Of a DNA stretch of 64,000 bases, positions 9,843 through 20,500 are shown piece after piece. The first letter of the stretch is position 1, and every line of letters begins with the position of its first letter. Under the pieces are notes generated by a model. That model did not search any database and was not told the origin of the DNA. It was given only the letters and a program-made list of their open reading frames with translations. Position numbers and translations under genes: made by a program. This stretch comes from RFSX01 sp964495785 (GTDB lineage: Bacteria; Bacteroidota; Bacteroidia; Chitinophagales; Saprospiraceae): contig CAZBXL010000007.1 in assembly GCA_964495785.1 (NCBI GenBank), positions 18,083-82,082 of the forward strand, written 5' to 3'.

Positions 9843-12800
9843 ATGAAAAAGATTTATTCATTAATTCAATTCTGCTTGGTGGCGATGGTGATATTCTCAT
9901 CAGCGACAACAAGTTTGAATGCCCAATGCATGGATGGAACTACAGAAGTGACCGTTACGATGACTAACGAGACTTTTGCAGGTGAAAATTCGTGGATTTT
10001 ATGGGATGCTACTGCTGGTATGACTATAGCAGGAGTAAATTCCGCTCCAGGTGCTGCTGGTGCAACAGCTTGTGCTAATACAACTGCTACTGGTGGTTGG
10101 ATAAACAATCAGTCTGTTACCGCTTGTGCTATTGATGGTAACGTCATAGAGCTTTACACTTATGAAAGCTTCGGTGACGGATGGCAGAATGGTAACTTAT
10201 TAGTGGAGACAACTGAAGATGCAACTGGATATGTTGCTACTGCTTGTTCTCCGCAAAATTTTGAATTGTACAATGGCGATAGTCCTGCTAGTGACAATGA
10301 TTTAACAGCTGGAACTGGTGATGGCGGTATAAATTGTGCTGCAATTGGTGCTGGTGAGCTTGTTGCAAGTTTCACTACTGTTTGCATTTCTGGTTGTGAT
10401 ATAGTATGTCCAGCTGACGTTATTGCAGAGAACGATCAAGGTGTATGTATGGCAAATGTTGTCTTACCTCCCCCGACATTTGATCCAATGGGCTGTACTA
10501 TCGAACAACAGGCCGATTTCGAAACAGCTACGACTGGCGATGTTGATTTAACATTCGTTGCATTGACATATGCTGGTGATGCGATAACTGTTCCTGCAGG
10601 ACCTACTCCTGCTTCATGTGTGACAGAAGTCCCTTTTACAATTTGTTGGAATACAGATAATGGTGGTAGTGCAGCGGGTTTCGAGTCTGCTGAGATTACT
10701 TTCCCAGCACCTCTAATTAATCCAGCAGTGGTTGCTAACCTTAATGGTCAGTTTCCTGCTAATGGTACAACATTCCCTGCGGGCGCATCTGGTACAGATA
10801 TAGCTCAAGGAGGTCCGCTTCCAGCAGCTACAGGTATGCCAGTTGGTAACGGTGATTGTACTACGGCTTGTATGGATATAGTTGTCAGTTTAGCAGATTA
10901 CGCTAACTGGAATGGTGGTACTTTTACTATTGGAGCTGATGGTGGTGTTAATCTGTTTTGTGCAGCTAACACGATCAGTATTTCTACTACAGTTGCGACT
11001 TCTTGCGCTTCTTACGTAGTAACAGGTGTTCCTGGTTTTGAGCCTGGTGCTTCTCCTGCTTCAATTGCTGCTGGAGTTGATTTTCCATTAGGTACAACTA
11101 CGGTATGTTATACTGCTACTGGTTCAGCAAATGGTGCAAGTTTCCCTATTTCATGTAAGTTTGATGTAACTGTTAATGATACAGAAGCACCTGTTCTTAC
11201 ATGTCCTGGAGACTTTACATTCAACCTACAAGGTGGTGAGTGTTGTCAAATATTCGAGTTTGAAGTATCAGCTACTGATAATTGTTTCATGGGTGATGGT
11301 TTCAGTACTTTGACTGGGCCTTTCTGTGATCCTTGTGCTGATCCTACTCAAGGATCTGCTTTAGCTTGTCCTACTGGTCCTAACTCAGTCATTCAGCTAA
11401 TAGATAATGTTTTTGCTGGAGATAGTTTAACGGAAGTTTGTTTCAATCAAGAAACATTCAATACAACTACTTCAGGTGTTATAAATGTATACTGTTACGA
11501 TGGAGTAAATATTCCATTTGATGACGGTGCTGGAACATTCGTTCCTTTTGCTTCTGCAGATTTAACATTAAATGATGCTAATAGTGGAACTTGTGTGTGT
11601 ACACCATTTGAGAGCATTGTTGTTCCAGCCGGTTGTACAACTATAGCGATTGAAGTATTTAATGCAGTTGGAAGATCAGTTCAAACTCCTGCTAACTGTG
11701 ATGGTGAAATGGCTACAGGTATGAATACTTATTTAAGAGCTCCTGTTTGTGGTGCTGCTGTGCCGACATTATTCAACACAATCGGATTTAGTTTAGATGC
11801 TGGTTTTAATGCTACATTCAGATCTGCAGAATTAGTTTCTATTGATAATAATGCTACTCCTGGTAATCCTGGTTTCGATACATTTAACGAATTCGAATCA
11901 GGTGATGAATTACCAATTGGTATTCACTGTTTTGCATATGTTGCAACAGATAGAGCTGGTAATGTTTCTAACTGTGATTTCTGTATAACTGTAAATGGTG
12001 TTCCAGAATCACAAATAGTAAATTCTTTAACTTGTAATAATTCAGTTAATCTTTCTTTAGATGAAAACTGTCAAGCGTTTATAAGTGCTGATATGTTCTT
12101 AGAAGGAGGTCCTTACGGATGTTACTTTGATTGTTACGAAGTTTATATAACTGATGAATTTGGAAATAATGTTGTTTCTGGTTGTGGCGATGCAGCTACT
12201 AAAGTACCAGGTGGTGACCCTGTATTTCCTAATACAGATGTAAATGATGTAAATGGTTGTGTAATTGATATCCCTTGCGGAGAATACACAGTTATGGTTT
12301 ATGATAGATGTAACGATAATACTTGTTGGGGTAATCTAGTAGTTGAGGATAAGATCGCTCCGATCGTAATCGCTCCTATTGATATTACACTGAACTGTCT
12401 TATGGATACTGAGCCTGGTGAAAACACTGTTGAAGGTGTAGAAGCTTTATCTTTAGTTGATGAAGCGTTTACTTTCAGTGATGCTACAACAGGTCTTGTA
12501 TATACTTCTACTCAGACACTTGTACCTCCTGTTTCTGGTGCAGTTATTACAGATATAAATGTAGACGTAGATTTTTCTCACAGTTGGGTTAATGATTTAG
12601 ATATTGTACTAACTGGACCTAACGGTGCTACTGTATTCTTAACTGATTCAGATTGTGGAACTCAAGATAATATCTTAGCAACTTTTGATGAAGAATCAGG
12701 AACTGCTATTGGTGGATGTTCTGGTTCATTTGGAACAGCTCCTCATGAAGATTGTACTGTAGAACAAACTAGCTTTACTTTAAATGGTAGTTTTGAAACA

Positions 12801-15800
12801 GCAAGTTTCTCAAATAACGGTTTAGGACTTGACCAGTGGTATGGCCTACCAGTATCTGGTGATTGGACCTTAGAAGTATTTGATAACACTGGTGGTGATG
12901 GTGGATGTCTTAAAGAGTTAAATATGAATTTTGCCTACACTGCATTTACAACTGGTATGCCAGTTATAGAGAATGGATGTGGTGATGAGACTGTTACATT
13001 CCAAGACGAAGTCTTTGATAACGATTGTGATGGTACAATCATAGTGAGAACTTGGACAGCAACAGATGAAAAAGGAAATAGCGGAACTGCACAGAATACT
13101 ATATTAGTTGAACAAATTGGATTAGACGCTGAGAATATTCAGTGGTTCTACCCTGAAGAGACTGTAGATTTAACTTGTGATGCTTGTGTGACTCCAGAAT
13201 GTATTTACGATTTCTTTAGAGCACAGTGGATAGCAGATAATCCTCCAGCTTCACCAGAAGTTGCTGATTCTGAAACTTACATTGCTAGCGCTAACGCTGC
13301 TGGTGTAAGAAATGCTTATCCTTTCTTCTTAAATAGAGAAGGTTTACAAGAGAGATTTGACATAAATAACTGTAACCTATTTTTCTCATTCTCTGACCTA
13401 GTACTCCCTACATGTGGTCCTGATTGTTCAGGGAATAGTAAGATTATCAGAACTTGGACAGTATTAGACTGGTGTTCTGGTGAGACATCTGAAAGTGTTC
13501 AGGTTATTAATGCAAAAGATACTGAAGGTCCTACTATTGATTTAGTAGAGTCTATCACAGTGAGTGCATCTATACATGATTGTTCAGCGAACTTTATATT
13601 ACCGACTCCAGAGCATTTATTTGATAATTGTTCAAGTGAGGTAACTTATACAGTATACGGTGCACCAGGTACTATTACAGATGAGAGTGCAAGTCCGTTC
13701 TTTAGTAACGGTGAGTGGAGAGTAGTTGGATTACCTAAAACAATGGAACCAGCAACATATACTTATGCTGCTGAGGACTGTTGTGGTAATGTAACATTAG
13801 CGATTTTAGAAGTTAACGTTGTTGACGGAACACCTCCTATCGCAATAGGAACTCAGAACATAGTAATTAACTTGACTTCTTCTCCAACTGATCCAGATGG
13901 TGGTTTAGCTAAGTTATTCAAAGAAAGTGTTGACAATGGTTCACATGATGGTGGTTGTGGTCCTGTAAGATTAGCAATTAGAAGAACAGATGCTGTTACA
14001 CAAACTGCTGCAAGAGGTGGTAATATAAACGGTTGTGGTTCTGATGGTGAGATTTATAATAATGCAGGTGATGTATGGAATAATAACTCTACATTCTTCA
14101 ACTTTAATGATGTACCTGTAAATTCTCAGCCTACTGATCATAGTTTATTTGATACTGATAATGGTGATTTTGTTAAATTCTGTTGTAATGATTTAGCGAG
14201 TCCTAATGCATTAACAGATGCAAATGGTATGACATATGTTATCATTGAAGTAGAGTTAGGTGTATGGGATGATGCTAACATGGACGGAATTCCAGGAACA
14301 CCTGGTGATCAGTTTGCAAGAACTTGGGTTAACGTAAGAGTTGAGTCTAAGTTAGAAGCGACTATAATTTGTCCTCCACTAGTTAAGATAACTTGTGAGA
14401 TGGATGAGACTGATTTAAGTATCACTGGTACTGCTACTGGTAACGCTACTTGTGGTGGTCTTAATACTACTTTCATGGATTTATGTGGTCTTGATATCAA
14501 TCAAGATATGGAGATCGATGAGTTTGAAGGAACTGGTACTATTAATGAGGTAGGAATGTGCTACGACGTTAATGGTGACGGTGTGATTGCTAATTTTGAT
14601 GGTGATGGCGAAGATATTGGTGAGGATTTCTTCAATAAAGCTTGTCACTATGGTCCAATTACAAGATACTGGACAGTAGAAGGAACAGATATTAAGTGTA
14701 GACAAATAATCATTATTGAGGAGCCTGCTGGTGTATTTGCTGGTAATGGTTTAGATCTTAACGATGATGGTGACTGTAACGATCCTGGAGAGATTTGTCC
14801 AGTAATCGATTGGCCTTATTCAAGAAATGACTTTGTTAATTTAGTTGTTAATGATGGTGCTCAGTCTGATTGTAATGGTGACGGTTCAAGAGATGCTGTA
14901 TCAGCAAATGATATAACTTTAGTTGCTTCAGATGGAAGAGGATATGCTGATTACGCTGAAGTGTCATTAGATTGTATTGATGCTTTATGTGAGGAGCCTG
15001 TATGGGTTGACGCAAACTGTAGCTTAGTAGGATGGTCATTAGATTCTGATACTTTCTTCTTTGAGGGAGATGCTTGTTTAAAAATCATAAACACTTACAC
15101 AGTTATTGACTGGTGTCAGTATAATCCTAACAGTCTTGATCCTCAAGGAATTTGGACTTGGACTGTAGTTGGTAAGTTGGTTGATCCATTCCCTCCTGTA
15201 GTTACTGCAGATAACGGAATGTTCCCAGCTATCCCTGGAGGTAGTGGTTCAGTGAATCCAACAACTGGTGCATGTGTAGGTTTTGCAACAGCTTCAGCTA
15301 TTGCATTTGATACAAGTGTTGATGATGATGGTGAAGTAATTGATAATGCATGTCCAAGCCAATGGTTAAAGTGGAATGTATATGTTGATATAGGAGCTGA
15401 TTGGGTATTCGATAGAGAGTGGAGTTCTTTTGTACAAGAGGATTTAAATAACGCTTCTGATCCATTATGGTCTGAGGATAATGCAGCCGATAACATAGCT
15501 GCTTATGGTTACACGATACCTGATGTTAGAGTTGGTAACAGAGGAGGTGTTGATAATGCTACAGATTTCGCTACAGAGCCTAATTTTGAGTATACAATCA
15601 ATATTCCGGATGCTATTCCAGCTGATTGTGGAGAGACACAGCATAGAGTTGTATGGAAGGTTTATGATGGTTGCGGTAACGTATCATCTACAACAAGTTT
15701 CTTTACAGTTTCAGATATGAAAGCACCTACACCTTACTGTGTTAACTTAAGTACTGCATTAATGGCTGATCCTGATGGAGCAGGTCCAGAAGTATCTATG

Positions 15801-17306
15801 GTTGAGTTGTGGGCAATTGATTTTGATTTCGGAAGTTTCGATAATTGTACGGAACCTGAAGAATTGAGATTTACGTTTACAGATACACCACCAAGTGATG
15901 ATCCTGATTACATAGAAGACAGAAGATCTTCTGCAAGAGCATTTACTTGTGATGATTTAGCTGGAACAACAAATGCTGTGCTTACAGTACCTGTATATGT
16001 ATGGGATGGATGTGACAACTTTGATTTCTGTTTAGTTAATCTTAGATTAATTGATAACAATCCTGAAGGTTGTACTGATAACACTGGTACAGGAAGTATT
16101 GCAGGTACTATAGTAACTGAGTTTGGTGAGACAGTAGAAAATGTAGAGGTTACTAATGAGGATATGATGGATCTCTACGAAGAGAATAAGATGACTGATG
16201 ATAATGGTGATTATGCGTTCGATTATGCACTTATGTCTCATGATTTTGAGGTGTCAGCGACTAAGAATGATGATTACTTAAATGGTGTAAGTACTTTAGA
16301 CCTTGTTATCATACAGAGACACATCTTAGGAAGTGCTCAGTTAGATAGTCCTTACAAAATGATTGCTGCTGATGTTAATAATGATAAAGCTATTACGGCG
16401 ATTGATTTAATTCAGCTTAGAAAGTTAATCTTAGGTATCTATGATGAGCTTCCTAATAATTCAAGTTGGAGATTCGCAGATGCGAGTACTACTATTGATG
16501 CAACAAATCCATGGAATACTATTGACGAAACAATCAACATCTATAATCTGACATCAGATATGATGGATGAGAACTTCGTTGGTATCAAAGTCGGAGATGT
16601 TAATCAAAGTGTTGTAGCTAACCTTTCTTCTACGTCTACTGAGAGTAGATCTGCTTCTTCTATCGATGTGTTATTCGAAGACAGAGCTATCGAAGTTGGT
16701 GAGTTAGTTGAGTTAGTAATTACAGGTGAGTCTATAAATGACTTATATGGATACCAGTTTACTTTAGAAACTGAAGGATTAGAGTTAGTAGAAGTAGAGT
16801 CAGGTCTTGTAGAAGTGACAAATGCTAACTTTGGAGCTTTAGGTAATAAAGTGACAACGAGTTGGAATACATTATCTCCAATTAACGCTAACGGCGATTT
16901 ATTCACTATGACTTTCAAGTCTAACGTATCTGGTCAATTATCAGAGATATTAGATTTAAATAGTAGTGTAACAAGAGCTGAGGCTTATGTAGGTGATAAT
17001 CTTGAAATATTAAATATCGATCTTAGAAATGGTGGTGGTGATGTGAATTATGCTCTATACCAAAATGAGCCTAATCCATTCTCTGATAAAACTATCGTAG
17101 GATTTGATATTCCTGAAGCAGGTGCTGCAACGCTTACTGTACTTGACGTAACTGGAAAAGTACTTAGAGTTATTAACGGTGACTATGCCAAAGGTTACAA
17201 TGAACTAGAGTTGAGTAAATCAGATTTTGGTAGTGCAGGAGTTTATTACTATCAGTTAGATAGTGGTGACTACACAGCTACTAAGAAGATGATTATAATC
17301 GAATAG
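9843..17306 (+). CDS. Giant secreted HYR-like protein with P domain, dockerin-like, cohesin-like and T9SS type A domains
   Basis: 2487 residues. The signal peptide ends near ...SLNAQ, before Cys29. Order: an N-terminal domain with the motif ESFGDGWQNG (about 105-114); HYR-like modules (for example PVLTCPGDF near 450); a domain resembling the proprotein convertase P domain (about 889-1040: SHSWVNDLDIVLTGPNG and GDWTLEVFDN); more HYR modules with TWTVLDWC and TYTVIDWC; a domain shared with both paralogues (about 1329-1502: GPVRLAIRRTD ... GDFVKFCC); acidic Ca-binding-like loops near 1560-1650; a dockerin-like domain (about 2139-2255); a cohesin-like domain (about 2269-2396); and a type A T9SS tail (about 2399-2487, from NEPNPFSDKT). 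Probably a calcium-stabilised cell-surface or secreted fibre. A strong terminator follows. No frameshift was seen across 7.4 kb. Confidence 0.85.
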   Translation: MKKIYSLIQFCLVAMVIFSSATTSLNAQCMDGTTEVTVTMTNETFAGENSWILWDATAGMTIAGVNSAPGAAGATACANTTATGGWINNQSVTACAIDGNVIELYTYESFGDGWQNGNLLVETTEDATGYVATACSPQNFELYNGDSPASDNDLTAGTGDGGINCAAIGAGELVASFTTVCISGCDIVCPADVIAENDQGVCMANVVLPPPTFDPMGCTIEQQADFETATTGDVDLTFVALTYAGDAITVPAGPTPASCVTEVPFTICWNTDNGGSAAGFESAEITFPAPLINPAVVANLNGQFPANGTTFPAGASGTDIAQGGPLPAATGMPVGNGDCTTACMDIVVSLADYANWNGGTFTIGADGGVNLFCAANTISISTTVATSCASYVVTGVPGFEPGASPASIAAGVDFPLGTTTVCYTATGSANGASFPISCKFDVTVNDTEAPVLTCPGDFTFNLQGGECCQIFEFEVSATDNCFMGDGFSTLTGPFCDPCADPTQGSALACPTGPNSVIQLIDNVFAGDSLTEVCFNQETFNTTTSGVINVYCYDGVNIPFDDGAGTFVPFASADLTLNDANSGTCVCTPFESIVVPAGCTTIAIEVFNAVGRSVQTPANCDGEMATGMNTYLRAPVCGAAVPTLFNTIGFSLDAGFNATFRSAELVSIDNNATPGNPGFDTFNEFESGDELPIGIHCFAYVATDRAGNVSNCDFCITVNGVPESQIVNSLTCNNSVNLSLDENCQAFISADMFLEGGPYGCYFDCYEVYITDEFGNNVVSGCGDAATKVPGGDPVFPNTDVNDVNGCVIDIPCGEYTVMVYDRCNDNTCWGNLVVEDKIAPIVIAPIDITLNCLMDTEPGENTVEGVEALSLVDEAFTFSDATTGLVYTSTQTLVPPVSGAVITDINVDVDFSHSWVNDLDIVLTGPNGATVFLTDSDCGTQDNILATFDEESGTAIGGCSGSFGTAPHEDCTVEQTSFTLNGSFETASFSNNGLGLDQWYGLPVSGDWTLEVFDNTGGDGGCLKELNMNFAYTAFTTGMPVIENGCGDETVTFQDEVFDNDCDGTIIVRTWTATDEKGNSGTAQNTILVEQIGLDAENIQWFYPEETVDLTCDACVTPECIYDFFRAQWIADNPPASPEVADSETYIASANAAGVRNAYPFFLNREGLQERFDINNCNLFFSFSDLVLPTCGPDCSGNSKIIRTWTVLDWCSGETSESVQVINAKDTEGPTIDLVESITVSASIHDCSANFILPTPEHLFDNCSSEVTYTVYGAPGTITDESASPFFSNGEWRVVGLPKTMEPATYTYAAEDCCGNVTLAILEVNVVDGTPPIAIGTQNIVINLTSSPTDPDGGLAKLFKESVDNGSHDGGCGPVRLAIRRTDAVTQTAARGGNINGCGSDGEIYNNAGDVWNNNSTFFNFNDVPVNSQPTDHSLFDTDNGDFVKFCCNDLASPNALTDANGMTYVIIEVELGVWDDANMDGIPGTPGDQFARTWVNVRVESKLEATIICPPLVKITCEMDETDLSITGTATGNATCGGLNTTFMDLCGLDINQDMEIDEFEGTGTINEVGMCYDVNGDGVIANFDGDGEDIGEDFFNKACHYGPITRYWTVEGTDIKCRQIIIIEEPAGVFAGNGLDLNDDGDCNDPGEICPVIDWPYSRNDFVNLVVNDGAQSDCNGDGSRDAVSANDITLVASDGRGYADYAEVSLDCIDALCEEPVWVDANCSLVGWSLDSDTFFFEGDACLKIINTYTVIDWCQYNPNSLDPQGIWTWTVVGKLVDPFPPVVTADNGMFPAIPGGSGSVNPTTGACVGFATASAIAFDTSVDDDGEVIDNACPSQWLKWNVYVDIGADWVFDREWSSFVQEDLNNASDPLWSEDNAADNIAAYGYTIPDVRVGNRGGVDNATDFATEPNFEYTINIPDAIPADCGETQHRVVWKVYDGCGNVSSTTSFFTVSDMKAPTPYCVNLSTALMADPDGAGPEVSMVELWAIDFDFGSFDNCTEPEELRFTFTDTPPSDDPDYIEDRRSSARAFTCDDLAGTTNAVLTVPVYVWDGCDNFDFCLVNLRLIDNNPEGCTDNTGTGSIAGTIVTEFGETVENVEVTNEDMMDLYEENKMTDDNGDYAFDYALMSHDFEVSATKNDDYLNGVSTLDLVIIQRHILGSAQLDSPYKMIAADVNNDKAITAIDLIQLRKLILGIYDELPNNSSWRFADASTTIDATNPWNTIDETINIYNLTSDMMDENFVGIKVGDVNQSVVANLSSTSTESRSASSIDVLFEDRAIEVGELVELVITGESINDLYGYQFTLETEGLELVEVESGLVEVTNANFGALGNKVTTSWNTLSPINANGDLFTMTFKSNVSGQLSEILDLNSSVTRAEAYVGDNLEILNIDLRNGGGDVNYALYQNEPNPFSDKTIVGFDIPEAGAATLTVLDVTGKVLRVINGDYAKGYNELELSKSDFGSAGVYYYQLDSGDYTATKKMIIIE

Positions 17307-17334
17307 TACTAGAATAAAATCGGTTTTTGGGATG

Positions 17335-17366
17335 GCCTCTCTCCACTTGTGGAGGGGGGCTTTTTT
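17335..17366 (+). terminator. Rho-independent terminator after the giant gene
   Basis: G+C-rich stem GCCTCTCTCCA/TGGAGGGGGGC (two G-U pairs) with a 4-nt loop, followed by six T. It is preceded by GTTTTTGGGATGG (17323-17335), a sequence repeated before the terminator of the next gene. Confidence 0.9.
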
Positions 17367-17430
17367 ATATTAAAAAAAACATATATGAAAAATATCTAAT
17401 ATGAGGTAATACAACATATTACAATTTCCC

Positions 17431-17438
17431 TACATTTG
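17431..17438 (+). promoter_or_regulatory. Candidate -7 promoter box TACATTTG
   Basis: Exact TAnnTTTG match between the terminator at 17335-17366 and the gene at 17591, implying a leader of roughly 145 nt. No -33 TTTG is obvious. Confidence 0.4.
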
Positions 17439-17590
17439 TCTAATCAAATAGAGTATCTCTCAGTATTCTAATTGATACCTAACCTACCACATCCAGAAGA
17501 AGTAATAGATCCTTAGATAGATTTAATATTTAATCATTTGGGTATTAGCGTATGCAATACACCCAGAACAGTAATTTAAACGAGGATCTC

Positions 17591-20500
17591 ATGAAGTTTT
17601 TGAATCAATTATGTTGTAAGTCGATATCTACTTATGCTATGTACATAGCATTATTGATATGTGGCAATTCCCTAAACCAATTATCAGCCCAGTGTTCTTT
17701 AGCATGTAATGGCTCTACGCAAGTTTCTTTAGATAGTAACTGTGAAGCATTGATAACAGCTGGTATGATATTACAAGACACTACTTCTTGTAATATGGGT
17801 AGCTTCTTAGTAACTGTAAGAGATGAACATGAAAATGTTATACCTACAAGTCCAATAGCAACATCTGACCTAATAGGGAGGGTAGCAAGTGTAAGGGTTA
17901 TGGATACTAATAGTGGTAACTCATGTTGGGGATTTATAACAGTAGAAGATAAATTAGGACCAATAGCCAGTTGTCCTACAGGTAATGTATCACTTAACTG
18001 TGCAGTTATGAATGCATACCCTGGTCCAGAATTTATAGATAATTGTGATAGTTTAGTAGAAACAGTTTTACTTAGTGAGTCTATAGAAACTCTATGTGAT
18101 CCTGATTTCATAAAAAGAATAACAAGAACATATACGGCATTTGATAGCAGAGGAAACCAATCTCCTGCTGATTGTACCGTTACTATCGATTTAGAGAGAA
18201 TAGATACATCTCTAATTATATATCCTATGGATTTTGTTTCAAGGGATGATACTCAATTAGATTGTAGCGGTGATGATTACGATCTGAATAACAATAATTA
18301 TCCTGACCCTAATGAAGTAGGTGTACCAAGATATCCTACCAATTTTAACGGAGTATTAGATACATTTGATTTATTTCCATTCCCAGATGTGTACTGTAAT
18401 ACAGTTGTGACATTTACAGATACGGAGCTTCCATTAATAGGATGTACAAGAAAAATTATCAGAAGATATGAGTTAAGAGAATGGCACTGTATGGGTGAAG
18501 TAGTTGATGTGCATATTCAAACAATAGAAATAACTGATAGAACAGCTCCTACATTAACATGTGGAGAGAATATAACTGTTACTACAAATACAATAACTGG
18601 TTCTCAATCTTCTGTACATGGTGCAGTCACTTGTGGAGCAACTCTGAATTTAGGATTGCCTACAGTAACTGATAATTGTGCTGATTTGAGTGATATTACA
18701 ATTGACTTATTAACTCCTGCAGGTACTATATTTGATTATGACTTGTCATCTCAAGTTACCTTACCTTTAGGATTAAGCTTAGTTCAATTTACAGCATTTG
18801 ATAATTGTTATAACTCAAGTGATTGTATTATCCATGTCAATGTAGTAGATAATACACCCCCGGTAGCAGTTTGTGATCAGAATACTGCAGTATCATTAAC
18901 AACTGGTGGTGAAGCCGTAGTTCCGGCTGGAAGCTTTGATGATGGATCATATGATGATTGTAATGATCACTGTATGTTAGTCAGAAGAATGACGCCAAAT
19001 GGTTGTGAGCAAAAAGCTCCTGAATTTTGTGATCTACAATTAATAGGTAATAATAATGGTAGCTACTATTATCTTTCAACTTATGATATTACAGCTGATA
19101 TAGCTAAAGGAAGAGCAGGCGCTTATGGTGGTTCATTAGTAGTTTTTGATTCAGAGGAAGAAGAAGAGTTTGTTGTTGACGCAGTTAGAAGTACTTATTC
19201 TGGAAGATTCTGGATAGGTGCTAAAAGATTCTCTAGTGGATTCCAATGGGATGATCATACTGATTTTGCATATACAAATTGGGGTATGGGTCAGCCATCA
19301 AATGGTGTGAATGAGGATTGTGTTATGGTAACACCTAATAATGATTGGAATGATGCATCTTGCTTTGGCGAGTGGAGATATGTATTAGAAATAAAAGATG
19401 TAAATGGATTTAGTGAAATAACTAACTTCTGTTGCTCAGACGTTGGGATCGATCAGATGGTCGTGTTTAGAGTTGTTGACCTTTTCGGAAATTTTAACGA
19501 ATGTATGGTTAACGTTAACGTACAAGATAAGTTAGCGCCACAGATAATCTGTCCAGCTGATCAAACCGTAGATTGTGGTTTGCCATTTGATTTATCTAAT
19601 TTGGATTTAGTATTTGGAACTGCTACTGTCGTAGATGACTGTGGAGCTAATGTAGTGGATAGTCCTGATAATCAAACGAATCAATGTAATATTGGACAAC
19701 TTATAAGAACATTTACAGCTACAGATAATGGAGGACGAACGAGTACTTGTAAGCAAACTATTACTTTTGAAAATGATAACGTATTTGATTCTAATGATAT
19801 AGTTTGTCCGAGAGATACTACGATAGTAGGTTGTACGGCAGTTGCTGACTTAAGTCCAGACTTATTAGGTTTGCCGCAATATCCAAGTGATAATTGTGAT
19901 CTAATAGGAGTAGACTTTGATGATGAAGTATTTACTTTTAATAATCAAAGCTCTGACGCTTGTCTTAAAGTTCTTAGAACATTTAATATAGTAGACTGGT
20001 GCCAGACTGATCCAGTTTCAGGATTCTATCCTGTATTCAGTTGCCAGCAGGTTATAAAAGTATCTAACGGAGTAAAACCAGTGATATCAGGTTGTAAAGC
20101 TGAGCAAATATGTACTTATGACTCTGAATGTCAGACTGGATTTATAGATCTAGTGGTAACTGCTACTGATGATTGTACAGAAGCGGCTAATCTAAGCTGG
20201 AGATATCAGGTGTTTGCTGGAGAATTAGGATTGGGACCTGTTAACTTTAATAATCCAATATTGGACGTAAGTGGAGATGGTGATACAGCAGATGCAAGTG
20301 GTAAGTACCCTATTGGATCTCATGTCGTAAGATGGACCTTCTTTGATAGATGCGGTAATGCAACAACTTGCGACCAACCTTTCACAATACAAAGTTGTAA
20401 AGCAGCTACTGCATATTGTATAAGTGGATTAGCCGTGGATCTTATGCCAATCGATAGTGATAATGACGGTACAGTAGACTTTGGAATGGTAGAATTATGG

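Noticed and set aside
15143..15496. 117-codon minus-strand open frame inside the giant gene
   Set aside because: It lies wholly inside a clear coding region and its translation shows no domain or signal; it is a shadow.
18856..19545. A diversity-generating retroelement target, because the variable domain has a C-type lectin-like fold
   Set aside because: No reverse transcriptase, template repeat or accessory gene is present in the window.
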